From: Terrisporobacter mayombei
GTDB lineage: Bacteria; Bacillota; Clostridia; Peptostreptococcales; Peptostreptococcaceae
Assembly (NCBI RefSeq): GCF_020748465.1
Contig: NZ_JAHZMP010000001.1
Span: forward strand, 558,001 to 622,000
DNA length: 64,000 bases
Reading direction: 5' to 3'
Both the position numbers and the translations under genes were made by a program. The notes under the pieces were generated by a model that did not search any database, had not been told where the DNA came from, and was given only the letters and a program-made list of their open reading frames with translations. Shown here one piece after another: positions 36,528 through 46,054 of the stretch; the stretch's first letter is position 1; each line of letters begins with the position of its first letter.

Positions 36528-38114
36528 TTATTTAGCATATTCTATTGCTCTTGTTTCTCTTATTATACTTACTTTTATTTGACCTGGGTATTCAAGCTCG
36601 TCCTCAATTTCTTTGGTCATCTTTCTAGCTAATAAGTGAAGTTCTTCATCATTTACACTATCAGGTTTGACCATTATTCTAATCTCTCTACCAGCTTGAA
36701 TTGCATAAGATTTTTCTACACCTTCATAAGAGTTAGCTATTTCTTCAAGTTTTTCTAATCTCTTAATATATGCTTCTAAAGTCTCTCTTCTTGCACCTGG
36801 TCTCGCTGCAGATATAGCATCTGCTGCTGTAACTAATACAGCCTCAACTATTTGTGGCTCATAATCTCCATGGTGTGTACTCATTGCATGTATAACATCC
36901 TTAGATTCTTTATATCTTCTAAGTAAATCCATACCTATCTCAACATGAGTTCCTTCCATTTCGTGGTCTACTGCTTTACCTATATCATGAAGCAGCCCAG
37001 CTCTCTTAGCTAGTTTTATATCTGCTCCAATTTCTGCAGCCATAATTCCTGCTATATGAGCAACCTCTATTGAATGTTTTAATACATTTTGTCCATAACT
37101 TGTTCTATAATTCAATCTACCAAGCAGCTTAACTAATTCAGGATGTAATCCATGTACACCAGTTTCAAAAGTAGCTTGCTCTCCAAACTCTTTGATGATA
37201 TTATCAACTTCTTTTCTTGCTTTTTCTACCATCTCTTCTATTCTAGCTGGATGTATTCTTCCATCTGATATTAGCTTTTCCAAAGCTATTCTTGCTACTT
37301 CTCTTCTAATAGGATCGAAGCCTGATAAAATTACAGCTTCTGGAGTGTCATCAATTATAAGATCTATCCCTGTTAAAGTTTCTAGAGTTCTTATATTTCT
37401 TCCCTCTCTACCTATTATTCTCCCCTTCATTTCATCATTTGGTAAATTTACAACAGTTACTGTTGTTTCTGCAACATGATCTGCTGCACATTTTTGGATA
37501 GCATAGCCTATTATTTCTCTAGATTTCTTTTCAGCTTCTTCTTTAGCTTGCGTTTCAATATCCTTAATCATTATAGACATCTCATGTCTTACTTCTCTTT
37601 CAGCATTTGTAAGAATTATATCTTTAGCTTTTTCACAAGTAACCCCAGATATATCTTCAAGCTTTTCAAGTTGCTTAACTTTTATTTCTTCTACTTCTTC
37701 TTCTTTTCTTTGTACTACTTTTAACTTTTCATTTAAAGTTGTTTCTTTAGTTTCTAAGTTTTGTTGTTTTCTTTCTATTGATTGCTCTTTTTGAAGAACT
37801 CTTCTTTCGTAATTTTGTACTTCCTTACGTCTTTCTTTTTGTTCATTTTCAGCGTCAGTTCTCCATTTGTGAATTTCTTCTTTTGCTTCTAATAATTTTT
37901 CTTTTTTTATTGTTTCTGAGTCTTTATTTGCTTTATCTATTATACCTTTGGCTAAGTCTTTAGCTTCACCAATTTTAGTTTCAGATATATTTTTTCTAAC
38001 AAAATATCCAACTATAATACCAATAGCTAAACCAAGTATGCTGGCTATTATTTCTATGACATCCACCTCCTTTTGTAATAATCCCAAAATATCAATATTA
38101 TTCTTTAGCATCAT
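36528..38114 (-). CDS. rny: Ribonuclease Y
   Basis: Up to 528 aa: membrane anchor ([18 protein letters not shown]), long coiled coil (about 45-200), KH domain ([16 protein letters not shown]) and HD domain ([22 protein letters not shown]). It is the membrane-bound endonuclease that initiates mRNA decay. The start is puzzling. The ATGs at 38114/38111 have only a distant AAGGG. The strongest SD (AAAAGGAGGTG, 38065-38075) lies inside the frame, about where the family normally begins, and is followed in frame by GTG 38066 (overlapping the SD) or ATA 38057, and out of frame by ATG-TCA-TAG. I keep the longest frame. Known partners include YlbF-type proteins (one at 10770). Confidence 0.93.
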   Translation of the reverse strand: MMLKNNIDILGLLQKEVDVIEIIASILGLAIGIIVGYFVRKNISETKIGEAKDLAKGIIDKANKDSETIKKEKLLEAKEEIHKWRTDAENEQKERRKEVQNYERRVLQKEQSIERKQQNLETKETTLNEKLKVVQRKEEEVEEIKVKQLEKLEDISGVTCEKAKDIILTNAEREVRHEMSIMIKDIETQAKEEAEKKSREIIGYAIQKCAADHVAETTVTVVNLPNDEMKGRIIGREGRNIRTLETLTGIDLIIDDTPEAVILSGFDPIRREVARIALEKLISDGRIHPARIEEMVEKARKEVDNIIKEFGEQATFETGVHGLHPELVKLLGRLNYRTSYGQNVLKHSIEVAHIAGIMAAEIGADIKLAKRAGLLHDIGKAVDHEMEGTHVEIGMDLLRRYKESKDVIHAMSTHHGDYEPQIVEAVLVTAADAISAARPGARRETLEAYIKRLEKLEEIANSYEGVEKSYAIQAGREIRIMVKPDSVNDEELHLLARKMTKEIEDELEYPGQIKVSIIRETRAIEYAK

Positions 38115-38289
38115 TTAAATTATGCCCTTTTTCACTATAAGGCCCAAGTTTTAAATTTAATAAAGTTTCTTTATCTATATTCTTGGAATACTTTAAATAA
38201 AATCATCATAATTTAAAATATTTTATCCTCATTTAATTTTATAATTTTTTCTAATTCATGTCAAGTTTATAGGAGGGGTGTATTCATTT

Positions 38290-39321
38290 TTATTCTTCAC
38301 TTTCACTATCTTCTTCCACAGCTGTTTTATCAAGGTTATAATGTTCTCTAACTTTAGTATTTATTTCATCAGTTAAGTCCATATTATCAGCTAAGAATTT
38401 CTTAACATTTTCTCTACCTTGTCCAAGTTTTATATCATTATAAGCATACCATGAACCTGATTTTTTAACTATGTCAACATCTGCTGCTATATCTAATAAA
38501 TCACCTATTTTTGATATACCCTCTCCATACATTATATCAAATTCAGCTTGTTTAAATGGAGGTGCAACTTTGTTTTTAACAACTTTTACTCTTGTTCTAT
38601 TTCCAAGTATCTTATCCCCTTGTTTAATACTATCTATTCTTCTTACATCAAGTCTTACTGATGAGTAGAATTTAAGAGCACGTCCACCTGTTGTAGTTTC
38701 TGGGTTACCAAACATTATACCTACCTTTTCTCTTAACTGGTTTATAAATACGGCTACACAGTTTGATTTTTTTATTGAACCAGTTAACTTTCTTAAAGCT
38801 TGAGACATAAGCCTTGCTTGAAGACCAACGTGAGAATCTCCCATTTCACCTTCTATTTCTGCTTTTGGAACTAAGGCTGCTACTGAGTCAACTACTATTA
38901 TATCTATGGCTCCAGATCTTATTAAAGCTTCTGTTATTTCAAGAGCTTGTTCCCCTGTATCTGGTTGTGAAATTATTAAGTTATCTATATCCACACCTAA
39001 AGCTTTAGCATATACTGGATCTAGGGCATGTTCTGCATCTATAAATGCAGCTATACCACCGTTTTTTTGTGCTTCAGCTACTGTATGTAGAGCAACTGTT
39101 GTTTTACCTGAAGATTCTGGTCCATATATCTCAACAATTCTTCCCTTAGGAAGTCCACCAATACCTACTGCAATATCTAATCCTATAGATCCTGTAGATA
39201 TTACGTCTATATTCATTGAAGTAGCTTCCCCAAGTCTCATAACAGATCCTTTACCAAAGTCTTTTTCTATTTTTCCTAAAGCCTGATTAAGAGCTTGTAA
39301 TTTTTCTTTTTCTATACTCAT
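38290..39321 (-). CDS. recA: RecA recombinase
   Basis: 343 aa, full length. Walker [10 protein letters not shown] (about 66-74), the MAW/loop [25 protein letters not shown] loop L1 and [10 protein letters not shown] loop 2, followed by the C-terminal DNA-gathering domain ending in an acidic tail. It forms filaments on ssDNA for homologous repair and drives LexA self-cleavage. It is transcribed from its own sigma-A promoter (39371-39399), with a LexA box at 39344-39357. SD GGAAGGAT precedes the ATG. No clear terminator between recA and rny. Confidence 0.98.
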   Translation of the reverse strand: MSIEKEKLQALNQALGKIEKDFGKGSVMRLGEATSMNIDVISTGSIGLDIAVGIGGLPKGRIVEIYGPESSGKTTVALHTVAEAQKNGGIAAFIDAEHALDPVYAKALGVDIDNLIISQPDTGEQALEITEALIRSGAIDIIVVDSVAALVPKAEIEGEMGDSHVGLQARLMSQALRKLTGSIKKSNCVAVFINQLREKVGIMFGNPETTTGGRALKFYSSVRLDVRRIDSIKQGDKILGNRTRVKVVKNKVAPPFKQAEFDIMYGEGISKIGDLLDIAADVDIVKKSGSWYAYNDIKLGQGRENVKKFLADNMDLTDEINTKVREHYNLDKTAVEEDSESEE

Positions 39322-39343
39322 ATTATTTCATCCTTCCTTTTCG

Positions 39344-39357
39344 CAAACATTTGTTCT
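39344..39357 (-). promoter_or_regulatory. LexA (SOS) box of recA
   Basis: Minus strand AGAACAAATGTTTG fits the Firmicute SOS box CGAACNNNNGTTCG with mismatches at the ends. It lies just downstream of the -10, about 23 nt before the recA ATG, where a bound LexA would block the polymerase. Confidence 0.7.
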
Positions 39358-39370
39358 ATATATCACTTTT

Positions 39371-39399
39371 ATTATATCTTATAAAACTTTCTTAGTCAA
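39371..39399 (-). promoter_or_regulatory. Sigma-A promoter of recA
   Basis: Minus strand: -35 TTGACT (39394-39399), 17-nt spacer, perfect -10 TATAAT (39371-39376). Confidence 0.8.
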
Positions 39400-39512
39400 T
39401 TGAATTTAAGCTTTATCTTCAACATATATTATAAATTAGTTTAAATATAAAGACATACATTTATATTTATAAACTTATATATAAACTTTTATACGAATAT
39501 TTTTTATTTTTT

Positions 39513-39550
39513 AAAAAAATCCTTCCTGAATTTAATTCAGAAAGGATTTA
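39513..39550 (-). terminator. Terminator of the ftsK-mnmH-rimO-pgsA operon
   Basis: Stem AAATCCTTTCTGAATT / AATTCAGGAAGGATTT with a mismatch, followed by T6 on the minus strand, just after pgsA. Confidence 0.85.
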
Positions 39551-39554
39551 TAAT

Positions 39555-40097
39555 TTATTTACTATTCATAAATAATTCTTTATTTTTATATAAGTAGTCG
39601 GCTCCAGAGTATAAAGTGAAAAATGTTGCAATTAACATAAATATTGTTCCAACCTGTAATAATAGGCTATTATCTATATTAGCTCCAAGAAGTAATATTA
39701 TTATTGCCAACATTTGACTTATTGTCTTTATTTTTCCTCCGCCACTGGCTGCTATAACTTTTCCATCAGCTGCAGCTATAGCTCTTAGGATACTTACTGT
39801 AAGTTCTCTTGCAACTATAATAATTACCATCCAACCTGCAACTAAATTTGATTCTATCATACATATAAGAGCTGATATTACTAATAGCTTATCTGCTAAA
39901 GGATCCATAAATTTTCCAAAGTCAGTAACTAAATTATTTTTTCTTGCAATATGACCATCTAGAGCATCTGTTATTGATGCAATAATAAATATTAAACAGG
40001 CAATTAAATAATGGTTTGTAATGTCTAACATCATTATAATTACAAATACCGGTATTAACAAAATTCTAAGTAATGTTAATTTATTTGGTAAATTCAT
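39555..40097 (-). CDS. pgsA: CDP-diacylglycerol-glycerol-3-phosphate 3-phosphatidyltransferase
   Basis: 180 aa with four to five membrane helices. The CDP-alcohol phosphatidyltransferase signature D-G-x2-A-R-x8-G-x3-D-x3-D appears as DALDGHIARKNNLVTDFGKFMDPLADK. It makes phosphatidylglycerol phosphate, the committed step to PG and cardiolipin. Its ATG lies 17 nt inside the end of rimO, indicating translational coupling. Last gene of the operon before the terminator at 39513-39550. Confidence 0.95.
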   Translation of the reverse strand: MNLPNKLTLLRILLIPVFVIIMMLDITNHYLIACLIFIIASITDALDGHIARKNNLVTDFGKFMDPLADKLLVISALICMIESNLVAGWMVIIIVARELTVSILRAIAAADGKVIAASGGGKIKTISQMLAIIILLLGANIDNSLLLQVGTIFMLIATFFTLYSGADYLYKNKELFMNSK

Positions 40098-41418
40098 CTT
40101 GTATATCCCCCATTAAATCATACTCTAGGGCAGTGTTTATTTTAACATTCACAAAATCTCCTGGCTCTAGATCAGTATGTGATTTTACATATACTATACT
40201 ATCAATTTCTTCTGCATCTAGTTGAGTTCTTCCAATATATACATTATCCTCAATTTGCTCTTCTATTAAAACTTCATATGTCTTTCCTATTTTGCTTTGG
40301 TTTATTTCTTCTGAGATGCTTTGTTGAACCATCATTATAACATCTCTTCTCTCTTCTTTAACTTCTTGTTCTAAATGATTAGGAAGGTTATCTGCTGCAG
40401 TTCCTTCTTCTCTCGAATAAGGGAATACACCCAGCTTATCAAACTTAACTTCTTTAACAAATTCCACAAGTTCTTCAAAATCTCTTTCGTCTTCTCCTGG
40501 GAATCCTGTTATTAGTGTTGTCCTAAGTGTTGCATCAGGTATTACAGTTCTAATCATATTTATTTTATCTAATAATTCTTCTTTAGTAGTTTGTCTATTC
40601 ATTAATTTTAATATTTTATTACTTGCATGTTGTATTGGCATATCAAAGTAAGAACAAATATTATCATTTCTTTTTATAACATCTATTAATTCTTTTGTTA
40701 TTGATTCTGGATATGAATACATTATTCTTATCCATTTTAATCCTTCTATTTTAGCCAATTCTTCTAATAATTGTGGTAATCTTGCATCTCCATATATATC
40801 AGAACCATACATTGTAGAGTCTTGTGCTATAACTACAAGTTCTTTCACTCCACCTTGTGCTAAGTTCTTAGCTTCTGCCACTATATCTTCTATTTTTCTA
40901 CTTTTTTGCTTACCTCTTAATTTAGGTATTATACAGTAAGTACAATGCTTATCACAACCTTCACTTATTTTTATATAAGCCATATACTCTGGTGTAGAAA
41001 CATATCTTGGTAGATCTTCATTGTAGACAACCTCTATATCATTTAAGCTAACTACTTGTTTTTCTTTTTGTAAATTTTCTAAGATTTCGTCAATACTTTG
41101 GTAACTTCCTGTACCTACTATTGCATCTATTTCAGGAATTTCTTCTTTTAATTCGTCTGAATATCTTTGAGCTAAACATCCTGTAACAATAAGTAATTTT
41201 AAATTTCCAGTTTCTTTAAGATTTGCAAATTCTATTATAGTTTCTATAGATTCTTGTTTTGCTGATTCTATAAATCCACATGTGTTTACTAATATTATAT
41301 CTGCCTCATCAAAATCCCCTGTAAGTTTGTAACCCTTTTTATTTAATATACCCATCATTATTTCTGCATCTACTAGGTTTTTCGAACAACCTAACGATTC
41401 TAGTGCTATTTTTAACAT
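40081..41418 (-). CDS. rimO: Ribosomal protein S12 methylthiotransferase (radical SAM)
   Basis: 445 aa. N-terminal MTTase domain with cluster cysteines C11, C47 and C81; radical-SAM motif CDKHCTYC (C155, C159, C162); C-terminal TRAM domain (about 370-440). It adds a methylthio group to the conserved Asp of ribosomal protein S12. MiaB is the paralogue, but the IALESLGCSKNLVDAE start and length fit RimO. Overlaps mnmH upstream by 7 nt and pgsA downstream by 17 nt. Confidence 0.95.
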   Translation of the reverse strand: MLKIALESLGCSKNLVDAEIMMGILNKKGYKLTGDFDEADIILVNTCGFIESAKQESIETIIEFANLKETGNLKLLIVTGCLAQRYSDELKEEIPEIDAIVGTGSYQSIDEILENLQKEKQVVSLNDIEVVYNEDLPRYVSTPEYMAYIKISEGCDKHCTYCIIPKLRGKQKSRKIEDIVAEAKNLAQGGVKELVVIAQDSTMYGSDIYGDARLPQLLEELAKIEGLKWIRIMYSYPESITKELIDVIKRNDNICSYFDMPIQHASNKILKLMNRQTTKEELLDKINMIRTVIPDATLRTTLITGFPGEDERDFEELVEFVKEVKFDKLGVFPYSREEGTAADNLPNHLEQEVKEERRDVIMMVQQSISEEINQSKIGKTYEVLIEEQIEDNVYIGRTQLDAEEIDSIVYVKSHTDLEPGDFVNVKINTALEYDLMGDIQDEFTK

Positions 41419-42470
41419 TGTTTAACTCCTTCCTTTGCTGTCTTATGAAAACTTATTAATTTTTCTGTTATATCATTTATGTCTTCAAATTTCATTATGT
41501 CGTTATATTTATATTGGTTTACTGAATGCATATAAAGAGGATCATAGTAAAATACTAAAAACTTTTCAACTAACTCTTCATAATTTTCATTATCTAATAA
41601 TTCTAAGTATTCATCTACAGTTTTATTTCCAAGTCTTTTTCTAAATGTATTTATACATTGTCTTAAGGCTTGTATATTATCTTCATTTCTATCATAAATA
41701 TAATCTTTACAAAGTCTTTTTACTCTGTCTTTTATATCACATTCTATAAGTATGTGATACCCATCTCTTATTATTGCTTCATATATATCACTTGGCACTA
41801 ATGAATGACCTACTCTTTTACTTTCACTTTCTATAAATAAGTAATCACTCTTTGAGAAAAATAAAGATTCAAATATTCTAGAGTCAAAAGTTTTTTGAGT
41901 TGGTGGCTTTTCATCATAAGTTATAAATCCAAATACAGAACCAGTATTTCTGGCCATATACTCCAAGTCTACTACGTCTATATTGTTTTTCTCTAATTCT
42001 ATTAATAACTCTGTTTTTCCAACTCCAGTTAATCCATGAAGAACTATAAATTGCTTTTTATTCATTATATTACTTAAATAATTTTGTACATAATTTCTAT
42101 AAGATTTATAGCCTCCTTCTAATTTATACATATCTATGCCAATGGAGCTAAGTAAATTGGCTACAGAACCACTTCTCATTCCACCTCTTGCACAATATAT
42201 TACTATATGTTCATATTCACTTGACAATTCTTTTGCTAATTTGTACATATCTTTTAACTTTGGAGAAACAAAGTCAAAGCCTTTATCTATAGCTTCATGT
42301 TTCCCCTCTTGTTTATATATAGTTCCAACCTCACAATACTCATCATTATCAAATAATGGCATATTGTAAGCATTTAATATATGATCATCTAAATATTCTT
42401 TTTCTGTTCTAACATCTATAAAAATTGTTTTTTCTAATTTTAAAGCATTTTCTATTTTAATTGTTTTCAA
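41412..42470 (-). CDS. mnmH: tRNA 2-selenouridine synthase
   Basis: 352 aa. N-terminal rhodanese domain with active-site loop YCARGGMRS (Cys93), then a P-loop domain with HGLTGVGKT (about 145-153). It replaces the 2-thio group of the tRNA wobble uridine mnm5s2U34 by selenium, using selenophosphate from SelD, so its presence implies selenium metabolism in the host. It begins 3 nt after ftsK ends and overlaps rimO by 7 nt, so it is within one operon. Full family length, no defects seen. Confidence 0.92.
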   Translation of the reverse strand: MKTIKIENALKLEKTIFIDVRTEKEYLDDHILNAYNMPLFDNDEYCEVGTIYKQEGKHEAIDKGFDFVSPKLKDMYKLAKELSSEYEHIVIYCARGGMRSGSVANLLSSIGIDMYKLEGGYKSYRNYVQNYLSNIMNKKQFIVLHGLTGVGKTELLIELEKNNIDVVDLEYMARNTGSVFGFITYDEKPPTQKTFDSRIFESLFFSKSDYLFIESESKRVGHSLVPSDIYEAIIRDGYHILIECDIKDRVKRLCKDYIYDRNEDNIQALRQCINTFRKRLGNKTVDEYLELLDNENYEELVEKFLVFYYDPLYMHSVNQYKYNDIMKFEDINDITEKLISFHKTAKEGVKQC

Positions 42471-42473
42471 ATT

Positions 42474-44909
42474 TTATTCACCTTCTAATTTTGCTAATTC
42501 TTCCATTGTTATTAATACTTTTCTAGGCTTGCTTCCTTCACTAGGCCCAACTATTCCTCTTTCTTCCATTGAATCAATTAGCCTAGCTGCTCTGTTAAAT
42601 CCTATTTTGTACTTTCTTTGCAACATAGAAGATGATCCTTGCCCACTTTGTACTACAAAGGCAATAGCATCTTCTAAGAATTCATCCACATCATCATTTT
42701 TAATATTAGCAGTTTTTGAAATAGTTTGTATTATTTCTTCTTCATACTTAATTTCTTCTTTTACTTGTCCTTTTACAAAGTTTATTACTTTTTCAGAGTC
42801 ATCTTCTGATATATAAGCTCCTTGCAGTCTTACTGGTTTTGCGGCTCCTAATGGATAGAATAACATATCACCTTTTCCAAGTAGTTTTTCTGCTCCACCC
42901 ATATCTAGTATAGTTCTTGAATCTGTTTGTGATGAAACTGCAAAGGCAATTCTAGATGGAACATTAGCCTTTATAACTCCTGTTATTACGTCAACAGAAG
43001 GTCTTTGTGTTGCTATAATCAAATGCATTCCTGCTGCTCTAGCCATTTGAGCGAGTCTACATATATAGTCTTCTACTTCGTTAGCGCATGCCATCATTAA
43101 GTCAGCTAACTCATCTATTATTATTACTACTTTCGGAAGTTTTGTTTCACTTTTTTCGTTGTAACTAGTTATATCTTTTACTCCTAAATCCGCAAACAAC
43201 TTGTATCTTTTATTCATTTCTACTACCGCCCAGTTTAATGCATTTGCTGCCTTTTTAGGATCAGTAACAACTGGTGACAATAAATGAGGTATGCCATTAT
43301 AATGAGCAAGCTCAACTACCTTTGGATCTATAAGCAATAGTTTTACTTCATCTGGTGTTGCTTTGTATAACACAGAATTTATTATTGTATTTATACAAAC
43401 TGACTTACCTGAACCTGTAGCCCCTGCTACAAGTAAATGTGGCATTTTACCAATATCTGCAATAACTGGATTGCCACTTATATCTTTCCCAAGCCCTATG
43501 GCAAGAGATGATGAATCATCTTTAAATTCTTTACTTCCAATAACATCTCTAAGTCCTACAACCTGTGGTTCATCATTTGGAACTTCTATTCCTATGGCGC
43601 TTTTACCTGGAATTGGAGCTTCTATTCTTATGCTTTTTGCAGCTAAAGAAAGAGCTATATCATCTGATAAATTTACAATTCTACTTACTTTAACTCCTGG
43701 ATTTGGTTGTACTTCGTATCTTGTTATAGTAGGTCCTAGAGTTACTTGACCCATTTTTGTATCAACACCAAAATTAGATAATGTTTTAATTAATAAAGAT
43801 GCATTTTCTAATGCCTTTCTTTTATCATTTTCATTACCTTTGTGTCCAATTTTAGTTAATAAATCTAAGCTTGGCTTTGTATAGTTTTCATAATTTGATT
43901 GACTATTAATCTGTAAATCATTTGTATCTCCTAAGTTTATTGGAGCAGTTTTTTCAATACCAGTATTAGCCTTAGTTTTAGTATTATTCATTGTATCGCT
44001 CATTTTAATATTAGGATTTGTATTTTGAAGATCCTTAAGTACATCTAATTCTGGCATACTATTTGTACCTTCTAAAATTTCTAAATAATCATCGTCACTT
44101 TTGTTGAAACCTACTATTTTTATTGTTTTATCTTCGTCATCATAATTATTAGGCTCAACTAAGGTATTTTCTATTTCTTCATTTTTATCATTTTTATTAA
44201 AAATATTCTTTAAGAAACCTTTTTTATTTTTACCAACTTGAGTAGTTTCATCAACTTCTTCAGTTACTAAATTAATTGCAGACTCTTTTAAGTTCGATAC
44301 CTTATCTTTTACATTTATATTTCCGCTTTTTATTTTATTAGACTTATTAGTAATACCTTCTATTAGATCTTTTAGGGATATATTAAATGTGTACATAACT
44401 GTAATGAATAGAACAAATATACTAATTAACCATCCTCCTGTTAATCCGAATACTGCTTTAATAAAGTATGCTATTGTTGATGTAATTAGACCGCAACCAC
44501 TTCCATCAATCCCCATTTGCATAACATCTCTATACATATTTGCTTTTAGAGGATTATCCACTGGAATTTTTCTTGCATTAAATAATCCATAAAAAATAAA
44601 TAAAAAGACTATAAAAATATAGACTGTCTTACTTTTTTTCATTCTATATACATATTCATTTCTCTCAAAAAATCCAAGCATACCTATAATTATTATCAAC
44701 AATGGAATAATTACGGCAAGAGCTCCAAACAATCCTTTAAAAGTGTCTTGTATAAATTGTCCTATAAGGCCCATGGAATTTGAGTTTAAACTATATAATA
44801 AAAATATCCCTATAAATACAGTCACTAGATTGTAATATTCCCCAGATACTATTATTTTATCTTTGTTATGCTTTTTATTCTTAGCGCCTTTACTTTTTTT
44901 CTTAGCCAC
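42474..44909 (-). CDS. ftsK: FtsK/SpoIIIE-type DNA translocase
   Basis: About 811 aa. Four transmembrane helices in the first 180 residues, an Asn/Asp/Lys-rich linker (about 190-345), then the RecA-like motor with Walker [15 protein letters not shown] (about 495-507) and Walker [10 protein letters not shown], and a C-terminal winged-helix gamma domain ([23 protein letters not shown]) that reads chromosome orientation sequences. It pumps DNA at the division or sporulation septum. I choose GTG 44909, 8 nt after GAGG; TTG 44912 and GTG 44918 are in frame alternatives. A DnaA-box-like sequence lies just upstream. Confidence 0.93.
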   Translation of the reverse strand: MAKKKSKGAKNKKHNKDKIIVSGEYYNLVTVFIGIFLLYSLNSNSMGLIGQFIQDTFKGLFGALAVIIPLLIIIIGMLGFFERNEYVYRMKKSKTVYIFIVFLFIFYGLFNARKIPVDNPLKANMYRDVMQMGIDGSGCGLITSTIAYFIKAVFGLTGGWLISIFVLFITVMYTFNISLKDLIEGITNKSNKIKSGNINVKDKVSNLKESAINLVTEEVDETTQVGKNKKGFLKNIFNKNDKNEEIENTLVEPNNYDDEDKTIKIVGFNKSDDDYLEILEGTNSMPELDVLKDLQNTNPNIKMSDTMNNTKTKANTGIEKTAPINLGDTNDLQINSQSNYENYTKPSLDLLTKIGHKGNENDKRKALENASLLIKTLSNFGVDTKMGQVTLGPTITRYEVQPNPGVKVSRIVNLSDDIALSLAAKSIRIEAPIPGKSAIGIEVPNDEPQVVGLRDVIGSKEFKDDSSSLAIGLGKDISGNPVIADIGKMPHLLVAGATGSGKSVCINTIINSVLYKATPDEVKLLLIDPKVVELAHYNGIPHLLSPVVTDPKKAANALNWAVVEMNKRYKLFADLGVKDITSYNEKSETKLPKVVIIIDELADLMMACANEVEDYICRLAQMARAAGMHLIIATQRPSVDVITGVIKANVPSRIAFAVSSQTDSRTILDMGGAEKLLGKGDMLFYPLGAAKPVRLQGAYISEDDSEKVINFVKGQVKEEIKYEEEIIQTISKTANIKNDDVDEFLEDAIAFVVQSGQGSSSMLQRKYKIGFNRAARLIDSMEERGIVGPSEGSKPRKVLITMEELAKLEGE

Positions 44910-44956
44910 CAATCTCACCTCTTATTTCTTATACCTTATCAATTCAAATTTATAAT

Positions 44957-44965
44957 TTATCCACA
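44957..44965 (+). promoter_or_regulatory. Perfect DnaA-box sequence upstream of ftsK
   Basis: TTATCCACA on the + strand, 48 nt before the ftsK start. A single 9-mer can occur by chance in AT-rich DNA. Confidence 0.35.
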
Positions 44966-44996
44966 GACCAAATCAATTATAAATTCTTTAAAAGTT

Positions 44997-45026
44997 AAAA
45001 GTGTTAATGTATACATTAACACTTTT
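44997..45026. terminator. Terminator of the tepA-like gene
   Basis: Perfect palindrome AAAAGTGTTAATGTA / TACATTAACACTTTT, 46 nt after the stop; T-rich flanks on both sides. Confidence 0.8.
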
Positions 45027-45071
45027 AATTATTAAATCATTATATCACATATTACTTATTTTAAACAAATC

Positions 45072-45923
45072 TTATTTATTTCCTTCATTTTTGTTGTCTT
45101 CTTTTATTAACTCTCTTAATTTTGCTAATGCTTCTTTTAATCCACCAACTTCATCTATAAGCCCACATTCCACTGCTTCTTTACCTATTAAAACACTTCC
45201 CACATCACTTACAAGCTCATCTTTTGCATGCATAAGCTTATTTAACTCTTCTCTTTCTATATTAGAAGTTCTTGTTATAAATTCTACTATTCTTTCTTGC
45301 ATTTTCTTGAAATATTCAAAAGTTTCGTTAACACCTATAACTAGCCCATTTGTTCTTATTGGGTGAACAATCATTGTTGCAGTTGGAGCAATATAAGAAT
45401 AATCTCCTGCTGTTGCAAGGGGAACTCCTATGGAGTGACTTCCTCCAAGTACAAGTGTTACAACTTTCTTAGATATACTCTTAATTAATTCTGCCATGGC
45501 AAGACCTGCTTCCACATCTCCACCTACAGTATTTAAGATAACTAAAATACCTTTGATTTCATCGCTTTCTTCCACTGAATATAATAAAGGTATTATGTGT
45601 TCATATTTCGTAGATTTTTTCTGTGGGTTTCCTACAAAGTGACCCTCAATTTCTCCTATTATAGTTATACATTGAATTTCTTTTTGTGCATTAGAAGGCA
45701 TATTTGGAACTCCCATTTGTTTTATATCTTGAACTTTATCACTGTCTTCATCTTCATCTTCACCTTCATTATCGCTATTGTCAGCATTATCACTTTCATT
45801 GTTTTTAAGTTCATTTTTTTCTTCATCTTCTGTTTCATCTTCAAGTCCCAACTGATTCAAATCATAGTTATTATAATTATTATCATTTATGTATTCATTC
45901 ATATTGTTTTCTTTTTTTATCAT
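45072..45923 (-). CDS. ClpP-fold serine protease (TepA/YmfB-like)
   Basis: 283 aa. The N-terminal 70 residues are very acidic (long runs of E, D and N); the ClpP/crotonase fold follows (about 80-270). Catalytic Ser sits in GGSHSIGVPLATAG and the His in MIVHPIRTNG; an IDEVGGLKEALAKL end is typical. TepA-like proteins are ClpP relatives without a Clp ATPase gene beside them and are linked to spore or secretion functions in Bacillus. SD GAGGTGA then ATG at 45923. It sits between aspartokinase and ftsK, the position tepA (ymfB) holds next to spoIIIE in Bacillus. Confidence 0.85.
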   Translation of the reverse strand: MIKKENNMNEYINDNNYNNYDLNQLGLEDETEDEEKNELKNNESDNADNSDNEGEDEDEDSDKVQDIKQMGVPNMPSNAQKEIQCITIIGEIEGHFVGNPQKKSTKYEHIIPLLYSVEESDEIKGILVILNTVGGDVEAGLAMAELIKSISKKVVTLVLGGSHSIGVPLATAGDYSYIAPTATMIVHPIRTNGLVIGVNETFEYFKKMQERIVEFITRTSNIEREELNKLMHAKDELVSDVGSVLIGKEAVECGLIDEVGGLKEALAKLRELIKEDNKNEGNK

Positions 45924-46011
45924 TTATTTCACCTCATATAATATATTTAATTTTATCTTTCCCAATGAGAATGAAATAATTCTTAAGTTTCTTATCTTAA
46001 GTTTTGACCAC

Positions 46012-46046
46012 TAAAAAAGCAAGATAAAATATATCTTGCTTTTTTA
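46012..46046 (-). terminator. Terminator after aspartokinase
   Basis: Stem AAAAAAGCAAGATA / TATCTTGCTTTTTT, about 10 nt after the stop codon. Confidence 0.9.
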
Positions 46047-46054
46047 ATCTGATA

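Noticed and set aside
37476..37963. Phe/Leu/Ser-rich + strand ORFs opposite rny
   Set aside because: Composition is the mirror of the Lys/Glu coiled coil of RNase Y; no SD.
38814..39286. + strand ORFs opposite recA
   Set aside because: Shadows of the recA coding frame.
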